From Candidatus Phytoplasma pruni (GTDB taxonomy: Bacteria; Bacillota_I; Bacilli_A; Acholeplasmatales; Acholeplasmataceae), in the NCBI RefSeq assembly GCF_001277135.1, contig NZ_LHCF01000004.1:1-42483 (forward strand): a stretch of 42,483 bases of DNA, given 5' to 3'. The translations under genes and the position numbers were made by a program. Shown one piece after another: positions 1 to 8,305 of this stretch. Numbering within the stretch: position 1 is the first letter of the stretch; each line of letters begins with the position of its first letter. The notes under the pieces are model-generated. The model searched no databases. It was given only the letters and a program-made list of their open reading frames with translations, and had not been told where the DNA came from.

Positions 1-15
1 TTTTTTGGTATATTA

Positions 16-459
16 TTATTTTAAGGAAGAATGGTTTTGTTCGATATTTTTTTGTATAGCTTCCCAAGGGAGGCTGATGCATAAAACTCTACTGGAAGGT
101 TGTTTCAATAAGTTAAAAACTTTCAAGTCAGGGTCTATTTGCGTTTCATCATAGTTTTTATCTTTCACCATTCCTAAAAAATGATTCACTTTATTGAGTG
201 TTTCGGGAATAGTTTTCTTTTTTAAATGTACTGACATTAAACTAGCTGATGCACAACATACTGCGCAAGCTTGAGTATCGTGTTTAATATCAACGATAAC
301 GCCATCTACTATTTTGATTTGTAAATCTATAGCATCGCCACAAGAGTTATTTTGATAATGAATATATAAATAACTATCATCTTTAACTAAACCATAATTT
401 TGGGGATAGCTAGAATGCTGAATCATTAATTTTTTTTGTAATTCGTTCATTACACACAT
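16..459 (-). CDS. sufU: SufU/IscU-like Fe-S cluster assembly protein
   Basis: A 147-residue protein of the SufU/IscU family, which works with the cysteine desulfurase SufS in the cytosol to build iron-sulfur clusters. The three family cysteines are present: C40 in an SCGD motif, C65 in an ACAVCCASAS motif, and C127 in an RVLCISLPW motif, with D42 beside the first. This is the SufU arrangement that binds zinc and accepts sulfur. The start is preceded by AAAGGAATT about 9 bases upstream. It lies 19 bases downstream of sufS in the same direction, so the two are probably cotranscribed. No sufB, sufC or sufD lies in the window. Confidence 0.9.
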   Translation of the reverse strand: MCVMNELQKKLMIQHSSYPQNYGLVKDDSYLYIHYQNNSCGDAIDLQIKIVDGVIVDIKHDTQACAVCCASASLMSVHLKKKTIPETLNKVNHFLGMVKDKNYDETQIDPDLKVFNLLKQPSSRVLCISLPWEAIQKNIEQNHSSLK

Positions 460-478
460 TGGTTAATTCCTTTGATTT

Positions 479-1675
479 TTAAATTAAACTAAAAAAATCT
501 TTTATTTTTTTTAAATGAGTAATTAAAAAAGCTATATCTTCTTCGGTGTTGTGTAACCCAACAGACACTCTAATAGTGCTTATTTGATTTAATTTTTTAG
601 AAGCTAAATTAGCACAATGCAGACCTGTTCTAAGATAGATATTATGTTTAGCTAAAGAACTTTCGACATCATGAGCGTGAATTTTGTCAAAAACAAAAAG
701 TACTAAATTATCAGCCCCTTCGTTTAAAACCTTAATTTGTGGGATTTTTTTAAATTCTTCTTTAATTTTAGCAACCATTTTTTTATTATGTTGATGAATC
801 TTGTCTATTCCAATAGATTCAATAAATTCTAAACTTTTTTTAAAAGCAATAACTGAGCCTATATTAGGAGTTCCTGATTCAAATTTATAAGGAGTATCTC
901 TTAAAACATAACGATCTTTAAAAACTTCTTGAATAGTACCACCGCCTAAAAAAGAAGGTTTCATTTTTTCTAAATGTACTTTTTTACCGTAAAGGATGCC
1001 TACACCAAAAGGTCCATAAATTTTATGAGCCGAAAAAGCCATAAAATCAACATCTAAATCTTTCATATCTAAACGTTGATGAGCTACGGATTGAGCAGCA
1101 TCTAAAATTACTAACACGTCTTTTTGATGAGCAATTTTAGCGATTTCTTTAATAGGAGTTTCATAACCTAAAACATTAGACATATGAGTTAAAACTACTA
1201 TTTTAGTTTTATCGGTTAAAACAGTTTTAAAGTTCTCAACAGTGATTTTGTTTTGGTCGCTCAAAGGCACAAACACTAATTTAGCTTGTTTATCTTCTGC
1301 CGCTTTAATACAAGGTAAAACAGATGAATTATGTTCTAATTCTGAAGTAATAATTTCATCTCCTGGTTGGATGTTTTGCGAAAGAATTTGTGTTAACATA
1401 TTTAAAGATTCAGTCGTTCCTTTAGTAAAGATAATTTCTTCAGGTTCTGCGTTGATGAATTGAGCCGTTTTTTCTCTTGTTTCACCCATTAAACGATTGT
1501 TTTGTACAGATAAAGTGCCGAAAGATCTAAAATTCATGCCATTATTATTATAAAAATCTGACATAGCATCTATCACTGTTTGTGGTTTTAAAGAAGTAGA
1601 AGCGGAATCGAAATAAACTAATTTAGGATTTTTTTTAAAAATAGGAAAATAGGAACGAAAAGAATTATCTTTCAT
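479..1675 (-). CDS. sufS: Cysteine desulfurase SufS
   Basis: A 398-residue PLP-dependent class-V aminotransferase-fold enzyme that removes sulfur from cysteine for Fe-S assembly. The PLP lysine is K218 in an AFSAHKIYGP motif. An aspartate for the pyridine nitrogen is in LDAAQSVAH, and the sulfur-accepting cysteine is C354 in RTGLHCAN, which matches the SufS (group II) pattern. Length is normal for the family. It is followed by sufU. A plausible ribosome-binding site, AAAGGAG, lies upstream of the ATG. Confidence 0.92.
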   Translation of the reverse strand: MKDNSFRSYFPIFKKNPKLVYFDSASTSLKPQTVIDAMSDFYNNNGMNFRSFGTLSVQNNRLMGETREKTAQFINAEPEEIIFTKGTTESLNMLTQILSQNIQPGDEIITSELEHNSSVLPCIKAAEDKQAKLVFVPLSDQNKITVENFKTVLTDKTKIVVLTHMSNVLGYETPIKEIAKIAHQKDVLVILDAAQSVAHQRLDMKDLDVDFMAFSAHKIYGPFGVGILYGKKVHLEKMKPSFLGGGTIQEVFKDRYVLRDTPYKFESGTPNIGSVIAFKKSLEFIESIGIDKIHQHNKKMVAKIKEEFKKIPQIKVLNEGADNLVLFVFDKIHAHDVESSLAKHNIYLRTGLHCANLASKKLNQISTIRVSVGLHNTEEDIAFLITHLKKIKDFFSLI

Positions 1676-1700
1676 AAGTGGTTATTAAACTCCTTTTTTC

Positions 1701-1729
1701 AAAAAAATATCACCCGCGAGGATGTCATA
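1701..1729 (-). terminator. Probable intrinsic terminator after the first NlpA-like gene
   Basis: On the minus strand an imperfect stem (ACATCC against GGGTGAT, with an UCGC tetraloop) is followed by a run of seven T. It sits between the end of the NlpA-like gene and the start of sufS, so it may separate the two units. Confidence 0.45.
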
Positions 1730-1765
1730 GTTTTTTGTTTTTTTGTATCAAATAGTTATGGATAA

Positions 1766-2674
1766 TTATTTTTCGAAATTAGCTAGTATGTCTGCTTTTA
1801 ATTTATCAGGGTTTTGCACCATAACGTAATCTTTGCCTGGTCCACCAGCTTCAAACATAGTTTTTTGCACTTTTTCGTGTTTTAAAAATCTTTTAACCGC
1901 TTGGACTTTTTCATCATCTTGGTTGTTTTTTCTAGAAGCTAAAATAATAGCGTAAGAAGAGAAAACGATATTATTTTCTTGTTCTTCGGGACTTACAGTA
2001 CCGATTCTTTTGAAATCAGGGTTTTTTCTCATAAAACCAGGACAGTTGATAGATAAATCGTATTTAGTTGGATCGGCGAATAATTCCACTACTTTAAATA
2101 AATTATTAGTTTTAACAAAATCCAAATTATAAATATTTTCTATATCGTCTAAGTTCAAATTATAACCTTTAGCTTTGATCACTTCTTCATCGATTTTAAC
2201 TAATTTTAAATTATTTAACAACAAAAGAGAACGTGAAAAATCACATGGTGCCGCGAACAAATCATTAAAAGGAGCGAATAATAATCTTAAATTTTTATGT
2301 TTTTTAACATCTTCTACTGATTGAAGTTTTAAAGGGTTTTTTTGATGAACGTATAGACCGTAACGAGGGTGAAAAAACGGTTGCACCATCGTTAATTTAG
2401 TTTCTTCATCGGTTGCCGAAAAATCGTTATAAGAATTCATAGTGTGGTAATTATTAGAAATGCTCACATCTACAAGACCTTCTTTAAGAGCGTCATTGCA
2501 AGTAATTTGATATTTTTCTTTTAATTCTGCTTCAGAAATAACTTCTAAAATGTAGCCATCTTCGATTAAATGTTTAGTACTTTGTAAAGTATTTAAAGAA
2601 GAAGGAAAATTAGTAGCTATTTTAATAGTTTTTTTAGGTTTATTATCGTTGTGATTGTTAGCTAAGTTATTCAT
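1766..2674 (-). CDS. NlpA/MetQ-family substrate-binding protein homologue without signal peptide
   Basis: A 302-residue protein of the NlpA/MetQ fold. The family core is recognisable as CDFSRSLLLLNNLKLVKI, corresponding to the usual N-x-x-RALLLL-x-x-x-GLI segment, followed by DIENIYNLDF. NlpA proteins are normally lipoproteins delivering methionine to a MetNI ABC transporter. Here the start is fixed by AAAAGGATAC about 8 bases upstream, and the N terminus (MNNLANNHNDNKPKK) is hydrophilic with no signal sequence or lipobox cysteine. No MetN or MetI is nearby. It is a diverged paralogue of the next gene. The substrate and cellular location are unknown; a cytosolic or non-classically exported role is inference. 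Confidence 0.72.
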   Translation of the reverse strand: MNNLANNHNDNKPKKTIKIATNFPSSLNTLQSTKHLIEDGYILEVISEAELKEKYQITCNDALKEGLVDVSISNNYHTMNSYNDFSATDEETKLTMVQPFFHPRYGLYVHQKNPLKLQSVEDVKKHKNLRLLFAPFNDLFAAPCDFSRSLLLLNNLKLVKIDEEVIKAKGYNLNLDDIENIYNLDFVKTNNLFKVVELFADPTKYDLSINCPGFMRKNPDFKRIGTVSPEEQENNIVFSSYAIILASRKNNQDDEKVQAVKRFLKHEKVQKTMFEAGGPGKDYVMVQNPDKLKADILANFEK

Positions 2675-2727
2675 AATTGTATCCTTTTAATCTTTTTATT
2701 TATTATTTTTCTTGACGGTTATACAAT

Positions 2728-3618
2728 TTATAACCAATTTTTAATTAGTCTATCTTTTAATTCTTCAGGTTTTTCAATCATAACATAATTTTTCATTCCG
2801 TTATGAGTTTGATTCACGTGAAACGCTTTAACTTCGGGATCTTGTAGAATTTGTTTTAGTATATTGATCTCTTCGCTATTTTGATTATCTTGTCTAGAAA
2901 TCAAACCAATAGCGTATGATTCTACTATTTCGTTAGTTGGTTCATTTTCGCCTGTGATATTAGAACCGATTCTGATAAAATCAGGGTTGCTATTCATAAA
3001 AGCAGGCCAATTAGCCATTAAATCATATTCATCAGGATTTTCAGCAAATTTAAAAGGAATTTGAGAAGTTTTAGTAAATTCTAAATTATAAGGATTGGTG
3101 ATATCAGAAAAATTAATATTTAATCTTTTTTCTTTTAAAACCTCTTCAGGAATATCGATTAATCCGTTATTTCTCAACACCAAAAGAGAACGGGAAGTAT
3201 CACAAGGTTCAATAAAAGAAAAAGCCACAGCTAATAAGACTTTTAAATTTTTATGTTTTTTAACTTCTTCTAAGCTTAATAATTGTTTTTTGCTTTTTTT
3301 ATTAGCGTATAAACCGTATTTAGAATGATAAAAAGGTTGAATAAAAACAAAAGGTTCTTGTTTGTTTTTAATTAAAAAATCATTAGTCGCTTTAAAAACA
3401 TGAATATTAGTGTAAATCAAACCATCAATTTTTTTACTTTTTAAAATATCTATATTTTCTTCAGTCCAATTAGTTTTGACTACTTCTAAATCGATACCTT
3501 TATCGTAATATAATTCTTTAGCTTTATTTAAGGTATTAATAACCGCTTGTATCGGGCTACCAACTTTAACTACTTTTCTTTCTTTTTTATTGTTTAAATT
3601 CTTCATATTAAAATCCAT
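2728..3618 (-). CDS. Second NlpA/MetQ-family homologue without signal peptide
   Basis: A 296-residue paralogue of the neighbouring gene. It shares the PFYHSKYGLYANKKS region, the EPCDTSRSLLVLRNNGLIDI core, the DITNPYNLEF segment and a C-terminal KNYVMIEKPEELKDRLI motif. Its N terminus is also hydrophilic (MDFNMKNLNNKKERKVVKVG), so no signal peptide or lipidation site is visible. Translation could start at the first ATG or at the internal ATG four codons later. The pair is a tandem duplication, 54 bases apart. A perfect palindrome lies 56-71 bases upstream of the start and could be an operator. Ligand unknown. Confidence 0.7.
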   Translation of the reverse strand: MDFNMKNLNNKKERKVVKVGSPIQAVINTLNKAKELYYDKGIDLEVVKTNWTEENIDILKSKKIDGLIYTNIHVFKATNDFLIKNKQEPFVFIQPFYHSKYGLYANKKSKKQLLSLEEVKKHKNLKVLLAVAFSFIEPCDTSRSLLVLRNNGLIDIPEEVLKEKRLNINFSDITNPYNLEFTKTSQIPFKFAENPDEYDLMANWPAFMNSNPDFIRIGSNITGENEPTNEIVESYAIGLISRQDNQNSEEINILKQILQDPEVKAFHVNQTHNGMKNYVMIEKPEELKDRLIKNWL

Positions 3619-3673
3619 CTTTCTTTTACAAACAATAATTATTTTTTCAAATGATATAAATTTTTATCTTATA

Positions 3674-3689
3674 TTAAAACGCGTTTTAA
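3674..3689. promoter_or_regulatory. 16-bp perfect palindrome upstream of the NlpA-like pair
   Basis: The sequence TTAAAACGCGTTTTAA is its own reverse complement and is centred on CGCG in otherwise AT-rich DNA. It lies between the putative osmC terminator and the first NlpA-like start, where an operator would be expected. No regulator can be named. Confidence 0.4.
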
Positions 3690-3718
3690 AAACCTAAAAA
3701 ATCCTATGAAATTTAGGT
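3686..3718 (-). terminator. Possible terminator after the osmC-like gene
   Basis: On the minus strand ACCTAAA and TTTAGGT form a 7-bp stem followed by TTTTT. It lies just past the stop of the osmC-like gene and touches the palindrome described separately. Confidence 0.45.
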
Positions 3719-3746
3719 CAATTTCTTTTTAACTTTGCAAATTTTT

Positions 3747-4197
3747 TTAAGCGATACTTTCGTATAAAACAGCACTTAAGATTAAATGAGGATAATCATT
3801 TAACATTCTAGAAACAGGACATTTAGTATGAACTGTATCCATGATTTCAGTTGTTTCTTGTACGGAGGCTTCTTTAATGCCCATAATAAGTTCTAATTTG
3901 AAATAAAAACCTTGTTCATCTTTAGAAGTGCTAGTTGACACTTTTATTTTAATGTCTGATAAATGCGGTTTTTTTCAAAGCAAGATATTTTTTAGTAGTT
4001 TTATAAACACACACTAATAAAGATAAACTCATTAATTCTCTTGGATCACTGTAATTATCGTTAGCATTAGTTAAAGCTGAATCTAATTTAGTTTTTAAAC
4101 CGTTTTTAACGATTCCTATATCGTTTAATCTTTCATCATGATAAGCGATTAATTTTAATTGACTCATTTTGTTTTCCATTCCTTTGTAATTTTTCAA
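3747..4197 (-). pseudogene. OsmC-family peroxiredoxin-like gene, frameshifted
   Basis: Two adjacent frames together give one OsmC-like protein of about 140 residues. OsmC/Ohr proteins reduce organic peroxides with a pair of cysteines. The N-terminal part (to about 3949) carries the DPRELMSLSLLVCVY helix with the first cysteine. The C-terminal part (3747-3941) carries HTKCPVSRMLNDYP with the second. The break lies at an A7 run on the coding strand (3969-3975). Removing one A, or adding two, joins LALKK to PHLSDIKIKVSTS without a stop. The likely start is the ATG at 4167 (MSQLK), behind AAAGGA. It is either a recent pseudogene or a sequence error. Confidence 0.65.
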
Positions 4198-4222
4198 CGA
4201 TAAAAGAATTATATTTCTCCTT

Positions 4223-4810
4223 TTAAAGTTGATGATTGGTGAATAAATATATCTCTCTTAAAGTTTTATCTTTGTTCACTAAATTAAAGATTTCTATATT
4301 GATAGCGTAAAAAGAGTGTAGAGGATTTGTATTATCGTCTTTTATTTTTCTTAAAATATTTAATTTCACTAAATTAAAAGTAATAGAAGAATTTTTAGTT
4401 AACGGAAATTCTTTATTTTTATTTTGTAAAAAACTTTTTAATACTTCTTTTTCTATATCCGAACAATTCAGTAAATATTTTTTCATTTTCATTTTAACTT
4501 TTCTGTCGTAAAGAAAGTTCATGAAAAAAAGAACTCCCACCACAATGAAAACGATTGCAAAACAAACTAAATAACTTTGGTTCATTGAATAAAACCTCCT
4601 TTTATTTTTTTTGAAAGAAGACATGATTTGTTTAATTTGTTTCTCTCCTGGGGTTCTTCCCATTTGTTTAAACATTTCTTTAATTTGTCTTTCCGTAATA
4701 GGAGGATTTTTTTCTAAATATTTTTTGAACCAACGGAACATGAAAAAAGCTCCTACAACAATTCCTAAAATTAATCCTAATAAAAACAAACAAGTTCCGA
4801 TCCAATTCAT
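4223..4810 (-). CDS. YneF (UPF0154) joined in frame to a small membrane protein
   Basis: As read, this is one 195-residue ORF, but it looks like two genes. Residues 1 to about 70 match YneF/UPF0154: one N-terminal membrane helix, then NPPITERQIKEMFKQMGRTPGEKQIKQIM in pieces, the family hallmark, and YneF proteins normally end there. The remainder begins MNQSYLVCF at 4585, has its own membrane helix and a charged C-terminal domain. It is preceded by a perfect AGGAGG ribosome-binding site inside the ORF. One more A in the A8 run at 4605-4612 would create TAA at the expected YneF end. The second part faintly resembles superinfection-exclusion SieB proteins (one helix plus a small C-terminal domain); that is a weak guess. 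Confidence 0.65.
   Translation of the reverse strand: MNWIGTCLFLLGLILGIVVGAFFMFRWFKKYLEKNPPITERQIKEMFKQMGRTPGEKQIKQIMSSFKKNKRRFYSMNQSYLVCFAIVFIVVGVLFFMNFLYDRKVKMKMKKYLLNCSDIEKEVLKSFLQNKNKEFPLTKNSSITFNLVKLNILRKIKDDNTNPLHSFYAINIEIFNLVNKDKTLREIYLFTNHQL
4595..4600 (-). promoter_or_regulatory. Internal ribosome-binding site supporting a separate second gene at 4585
   Basis: AGGAGG, part of AAAAGGAGG, stands about 9 bases before the ATG at 4583-4585 inside the YneF fusion ORF. An optimal site buried in a reading frame argues that the downstream part (4223-4585) is translated on its own. Confidence 0.6.
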
Positions 4811-4894
4811 ATGATATAATTCTCCTTTTTTATAAAATAAATTTATAAAATAAAATCATTCAATTTTATTATAATTTAAAACATAAATAAATTT

Positions 4895-5461
4895 TCATGA
4901 TAAAGCAAAGAAAACTTTGCGATAATAGTTTAACTTCTTGCTACCGTATTTTTTACTTTTAATTAAATGAAAATCGTTTATTTTTGACGGCAAATTCATC
5001 TTGTGACTGGTTTCGTAAATCACTAAACTATTTTGATTAGTTAAGGGACTTAAAATATTGAATAAAGGCTCAAAATAATCAGAAAAATACGGAGGATCTA
5101 AAATGATTAAACCAAAGATTAACTCTTCTTTAATAAATTTTTTCAACATTCTAAAAGCATCGCCATAAAAAATATAAACTTCATCATTCTTTAGTTGCAA
5201 TTTTTGGCAGTTTTTTTTAATTGTTTTATAAGCAGTCAATAAATTATCCACCATATAGATCACTTTAGCTTTTCTACTTAAAGCTTCAAAACCATAAGCT
5301 CCTGAACCAGAGAATAAATCTAGCACCGTTTGACCTTCTATTTCTGCCCCAATTGTATCAAATAAAGCTTTTCGAACTAAATGAGAAGTACTTTTGGTTT
5401 TTTCCGAAGGAACTAAATTTAATCTAAAACCTTTGTATTTTCCTGAAATAATTTGTAACAT
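4895..5461 (-). CDS. rsmD: 16S rRNA (guanine966-N2)-methyltransferase RsmD
   Basis: A 188-residue Rossmann-fold methyltransferase that methylates G966 of 16S rRNA during small-subunit assembly, using S-adenosylmethionine. The SAM-binding loop DLFSGSGAYGFEALSR is at about residues 48-63. The catalytic DPPY motif of N2-guanine and N6-adenine methylases is at 122-125 (LDPPYFSDY). The N terminus MLQIISGKYKG matches the family start. It follows yqeK by 12 bases, so it is probably translated from the same message. Confidence 0.9.
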   Translation of the reverse strand: MLQIISGKYKGFRLNLVPSEKTKSTSHLVRKALFDTIGAEIEGQTVLDLFSGSGAYGFEALSRKAKVIYMVDNLLTAYKTIKKNCQKLQLKNDEVYIFYGDAFRMLKKFIKEELIFGLIILDPPYFSDYFEPLFNILSPLTNQNSLVIYETSHKMNLPSKINDFHLIKSKKYGSKKLNYYRKVFFALS

Positions 5462-5473
5462 TATTCAACACCA

Positions 5474-6040
5474 TTATTTTTTCAATTTCTTTTCTAAAGA
5501 AGTTAAAATGGCCAATTGTTCTTCAGAATGTTTAAAACCTTTAGATTGATAATATGCAAAATTAAATTTTAAAAGTTGATAAACCGCTTGATCTAAATCT
5601 TCAAAAGCCAATTTTCTAAAATAATTAACTTGCGGAAAATCACGATTATTTTCTAATTTATCACTTAATAAAATAATTTTATCCAGCTTATTCATCGTCT
5701 TATGACCCCAAACATGTTTTCTAATAGCGTTTAAAATTTTTTTATCACTAATTTTAAACTCTTTTTCTAACACTACAGGAGCGCTAAAAGCGTGATACAT
5801 AAAAGTAGCTTGTTTATATTTATTAATGATTTTTTTATCTAAAACGGAGACATGGAATTCTAAAGAATCGTTTTTAGTATAATCATGAAATAAAGCAGCT
5901 ATTTGCGCTTGCAAGATGTCTGCTTTATGAAAACGAGACAATTCCATAGCTTTCCTATAAACTCCTAAAATATGGTTCAATCTAGGAGCATCATTTTTAA
6001 ATTTTTCGTTTAATTTTTTTAAAATATTTTCTATTAACAT
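5474..6040 (-). CDS. yqeK: YqeK-family HD-domain phosphohydrolase
   Basis: A 188-residue HD-domain protein matching YqeK, known in Firmicutes as a symmetrical Ap4A hydrolase that degrades diadenosine tetraphosphate. The metal-binding residues are H23 in RLNHILGVYR, the HD pair H52-D53 in ALFHDYTKN, and later histidines in FMYHAF and RKHVWGHKTM. The C terminus is basic (KKLKK). It lies between yqeG and rsmD with gaps of about 10 bases, consistent with one operon. Confidence 0.85.
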   Translation of the reverse strand: MLIENILKKLNEKFKNDAPRLNHILGVYRKAMELSRFHKADILQAQIAALFHDYTKNDSLEFHVSVLDKKIINKYKQATFMYHAFSAPVVLEKEFKISDKKILNAIRKHVWGHKTMNKLDKIILLSDKLENNRDFPQVNYFRKLAFEDLDQAVYQLLKFNFAYYQSKGFKHSEEQLAILTSLEKKLKK

Positions 6041-6049
6041 AAATCACAA

Positions 6050-6610
6050 TCATTTTTCTAATTCAACAAAGTTTTTAAATTTTTGTTGATAAATTTGCGG
6101 ATTATTTTTTTTGATTTTTTTGATGTAAGGTCTTTCGATAAAATAACGGCTTAAACGAGAAAATAATGATTCGTTGTTTCTATTAATCGGTTTTACTAAA
6201 ATAGAAGTAATCTTCATTTTATTAGCTCCTAAAATATCCGTTCTTAATTGATCACCGATCATAACTGTTTCTTCTGCTGAAACGTTAAATTTTTCCAAAG
6301 CTTTTAAAAAACCCCATGAAGAAGGTTTTTTATGAAAAAAAGTAAGCGGAATATAATCAAAATTGTTTTTTAAAACAGTTTCCAATCTTTTTTTAGAAGC
6401 ATTCGAAAGAATCACTATTTTAAATAAGGGTTGAATTTGTTGTAAAAATTGTTTATTTTCTTCACTTAAAGTTTTTTGGTTGTTTTCTAATAAAGTGTTG
6501 TCTAAATCAAAAAACAACGCTTTAATACCCTTTTTCGCCAAATATTCATAAGGGATATCTAAAAAAGAATCATAATAAAATTTAGGCAAATATTTATTCG
6601 CTTTCCCCAT
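6050..6610 (-). CDS. yqeG: YqeG-family HAD-IIIA phosphatase
   Basis: A 186-residue haloacid dehalogenase-superfamily phosphatase of the YqeG type. HAD motif I is FFDLDNTLLE with D35 and D37 as nucleophile and acid-base pair. Motif II is the serine in VILSNASKKR. Motif III is the lysine in HKKPSSWGF, and motif IV is MIGDQLRTDILGA. Substrate is unknown. YqeG commonly travels with yqeK in Firmicutes, as here. It is only 5 bases from the end of greA. Confidence 0.86.
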   Translation of the reverse strand: MGKANKYLPKFYYDSFLDIPYEYLAKKGIKALFFDLDNTLLENNQKTLSEENKQFLQQIQPLFKIVILSNASKKRLETVLKNNFDYIPLTFFHKKPSSWGFLKALEKFNVSAEETVMIGDQLRTDILGANKMKITSILVKPINRNNESLFSRLSRYFIERPYIKKIKKNNPQIYQQKFKNFVELEK

Positions 6611-6615
6611 TTTAT

Positions 6616-7089
6616 CTATTCTATTTTTAGAATTTCTACTGTAAAGTTTTTGCCAGTTTCAGTTTTAACCACTACTTTATCGCCTATTTTGCAACCTTGA
6701 ATACTTTGGCCAATAGGAGATTCAATAGAAATTTTATCAACAAAAGGGTCTGCTTCTAAAATTCCTACTAAATGTAGGTTTTTTTCTTCCATAGTATCTA
6801 AAAATCTTAAATGCACTTTATTCCCAATATTGATGTCTTTGTTTTTAACAGAAGCACTAATAATATTAACATTTTTTAAAATATTTTGAATTTCTAAAAT
6901 TCTGGTTTCTATGACAGCTTGTTCGTTTCTAGCTGCACTATAATCAGCATTTTCGCTTAAATCCCCTTGTTCTCTTGCTTCTTTTAAAGCTAATAAGTTT
7001 TCGTTTCTTTTAACTTTTTTAAGGTAATTTAATTCTTCGTTTAATTTATCAACTCCTGATTGAGTTAAAGTATAACTTTTTTTATTCAT
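6616..7089 (-). CDS. greA: Transcription elongation factor GreA
   Basis: A 157-residue GreA that rescues backtracked RNA polymerase by stimulating transcript cleavage. The N-terminal coiled coil includes the LSENADYSAARNEQ tip with the acidic residues that coordinate Mg in the polymerase channel. The C-terminal domain has the IGQSIQGCKIGDKV segment of the FKBP-like fold. The frame opens 12 codons further upstream, but the ATG at 7089 is chosen because AAAGGAAAT lies just before it and MNKKSYTLTQSG matches the family start. The ribosome-binding site abuts a TTATTATCAAATAAA motif shared with two other genes. Confidence 0.93.
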   Translation of the reverse strand: MNKKSYTLTQSGVDKLNEELNYLKKVKRNENLLALKEAREQGDLSENADYSAARNEQAVIETRILEIQNILKNVNIISASVKNKDINIGNKVHLRFLDTMEEKNLHLVGILEADPFVDKISIESPIGQSIQGCKIGDKVVVKTETGKNFTVEILKIE

Positions 7090-7127
7090 TTTATTTCCTT
7101 TATTTGATAATAATTTTAATTTCAAAA

Positions 7128-7734
7128 TTAAATTATTTTAGGTGAAAAATTTTTTTTCCAAGAAATACTTAATCCATCACCAATATCTTTAAAAATAGTT
7201 TTAAATTCCCTATTTTCAGTTAAAAAAGTTTTAAAACTGTTTAATTTAGTGATAATTCTTTTCGCACTTCTAGAAATAGTTTTGACATCTAAATTATGAA
7301 AATTCAAATTATCACATACAATAACGCCATTATCCTTTAAAAAAAATTGGTATTTCTTAAATAACTTTTCGTATTGAACCTTTGAAGCATCGATAAAAAT
7401 GAAATCATATTTTTTTTGCGGTTGATAAAAAAAAGCTTCTGACCAAATAACTTCAATTTCATGAGAAATATTTTTTAAAAAAATCCTTCGCCAATTGGAC
7501 GTTGGGATATTCCCTTTCAATGGTTTGAATATTATTTTTCTCATTACTCATAGATAAAGCGCTATAACCAATCGCTGTTCCTATTTCTAAAACATCCCTA
7601 AAATTATTGTCAGTTATCATTTTTTCTAAAAATAATTTGGTTTCATCATGTATAATAGGAATTTGATGCGAAATAGCATATGTTTTAATTTCTTGTAAAG
7701 TTTTTTCTTTTAGTTCGTTTTTCATACTTGGCAT
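7128..7734 (-). pseudogene. SAM-dependent O-methyltransferase (YrrM/TrmR-like), frameshifted
   Basis: Two overlapping frames rebuild one methyltransferase of about 200 residues. The first (7459-7734) carries FRDVLEIGTAIGYSALSM, the SAM-binding glycine loop, and TIEREYPN. The second (up to 7128) carries KKYDFIFIDASKVQYEKLF and NGVIVCDNL, the later class-I O-methyltransferase motifs. The family includes TrmR, which methylates 5-hydroxyuridine at tRNA position 34; that assignment is by resemblance. The shift is at the T7-A6 tract (7471-7483). Loss of one T, or gain of two A, joins AKDF to NISHEIEVI. It is cotranscribed ahead of greA. Confidence 0.68.
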
Positions 7735-7786
7735 ATTTAAATAAATTAACCTTTTTTTATTTGATAATAAAAAACTTTATCTTTTT

Positions 7787-8305
7787 TTATTTTTCTTTGT
7801 CTTTTTCGGCTTTTTTTTCTAATTGTTGTTGTTCCAATAATTGATTAGAACGAAAATTTAAAAAATTTTGTAAAATAATCATCGCCGCTATTTCGTCTTT
7901 TAGTTTTTTATTTTTCTTTTGTTTGTGTTTGGAAACTTTAGGGCCACTGCTGCTATTTATAGCTTGAAAAGCTTGTACAGTAGATAAACGTTCGTCCCAC
8001 AAAATAACTTCCATCAAAGGAAAATTATTTTGTAGTTTCTCTTGAAATTTCATACTTATTTTTGCTTTAATGCCAACATCATTATTCATATGTTTAGGAT
8101 TTCCTAAAATAATCGTTTTAATATTGAATTGTTCTATCACTTCTTTTAAAGGCATTATTAATTCTTCATATTTATGTTGAGTAAAATTAATAGTTTTTAA
8201 ATTATTCGCGATAATACCAGATTCAGAAAGAGCAATTCCTAATGTTTTTTCACCTAAATCTAAACCTAAAAAAGAATTGTTATTGTTCACAAACAAGTCT
8301 TCCAT
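7787..8305 (-). CDS. ruvX: YqgF/RuvX-family Holliday junction resolvase-like nuclease
   Basis: Up to 172 residues with an RNase H-like fold. YqgF/RuvX proteins act in pre-16S rRNA 5-prime-end processing and are predicted Holliday junction resolvases. Visible motifs are LGLDLGEKTLGIALSE (first catalytic Asp), ILWDERLSTVQAFQ (Glu region) and KDEIAAMIILQ (last Asp). The tail is lysine- and glutamine-rich. The ATG at 8305 lies directly against AAAAGGG, too close for good initiation. A GTG at 8290, whose GTGA overlaps the alaS stop, gives a family-like N terminus and may be the true start. Confidence 0.82.
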   Translation of the reverse strand: MEDLFVNNNNSFLGLDLGEKTLGIALSESGIIANNLKTINFTQHKYEELIMPLKEVIEQFNIKTIILGNPKHMNNDVGIKAKISMKFQEKLQNNFPLMEVILWDERLSTVQAFQAINSSSGPKVSKHKQKKNKKLKDEIAAMIILQNFLNFRSNQLLEQQQLEKKAEKDKEK

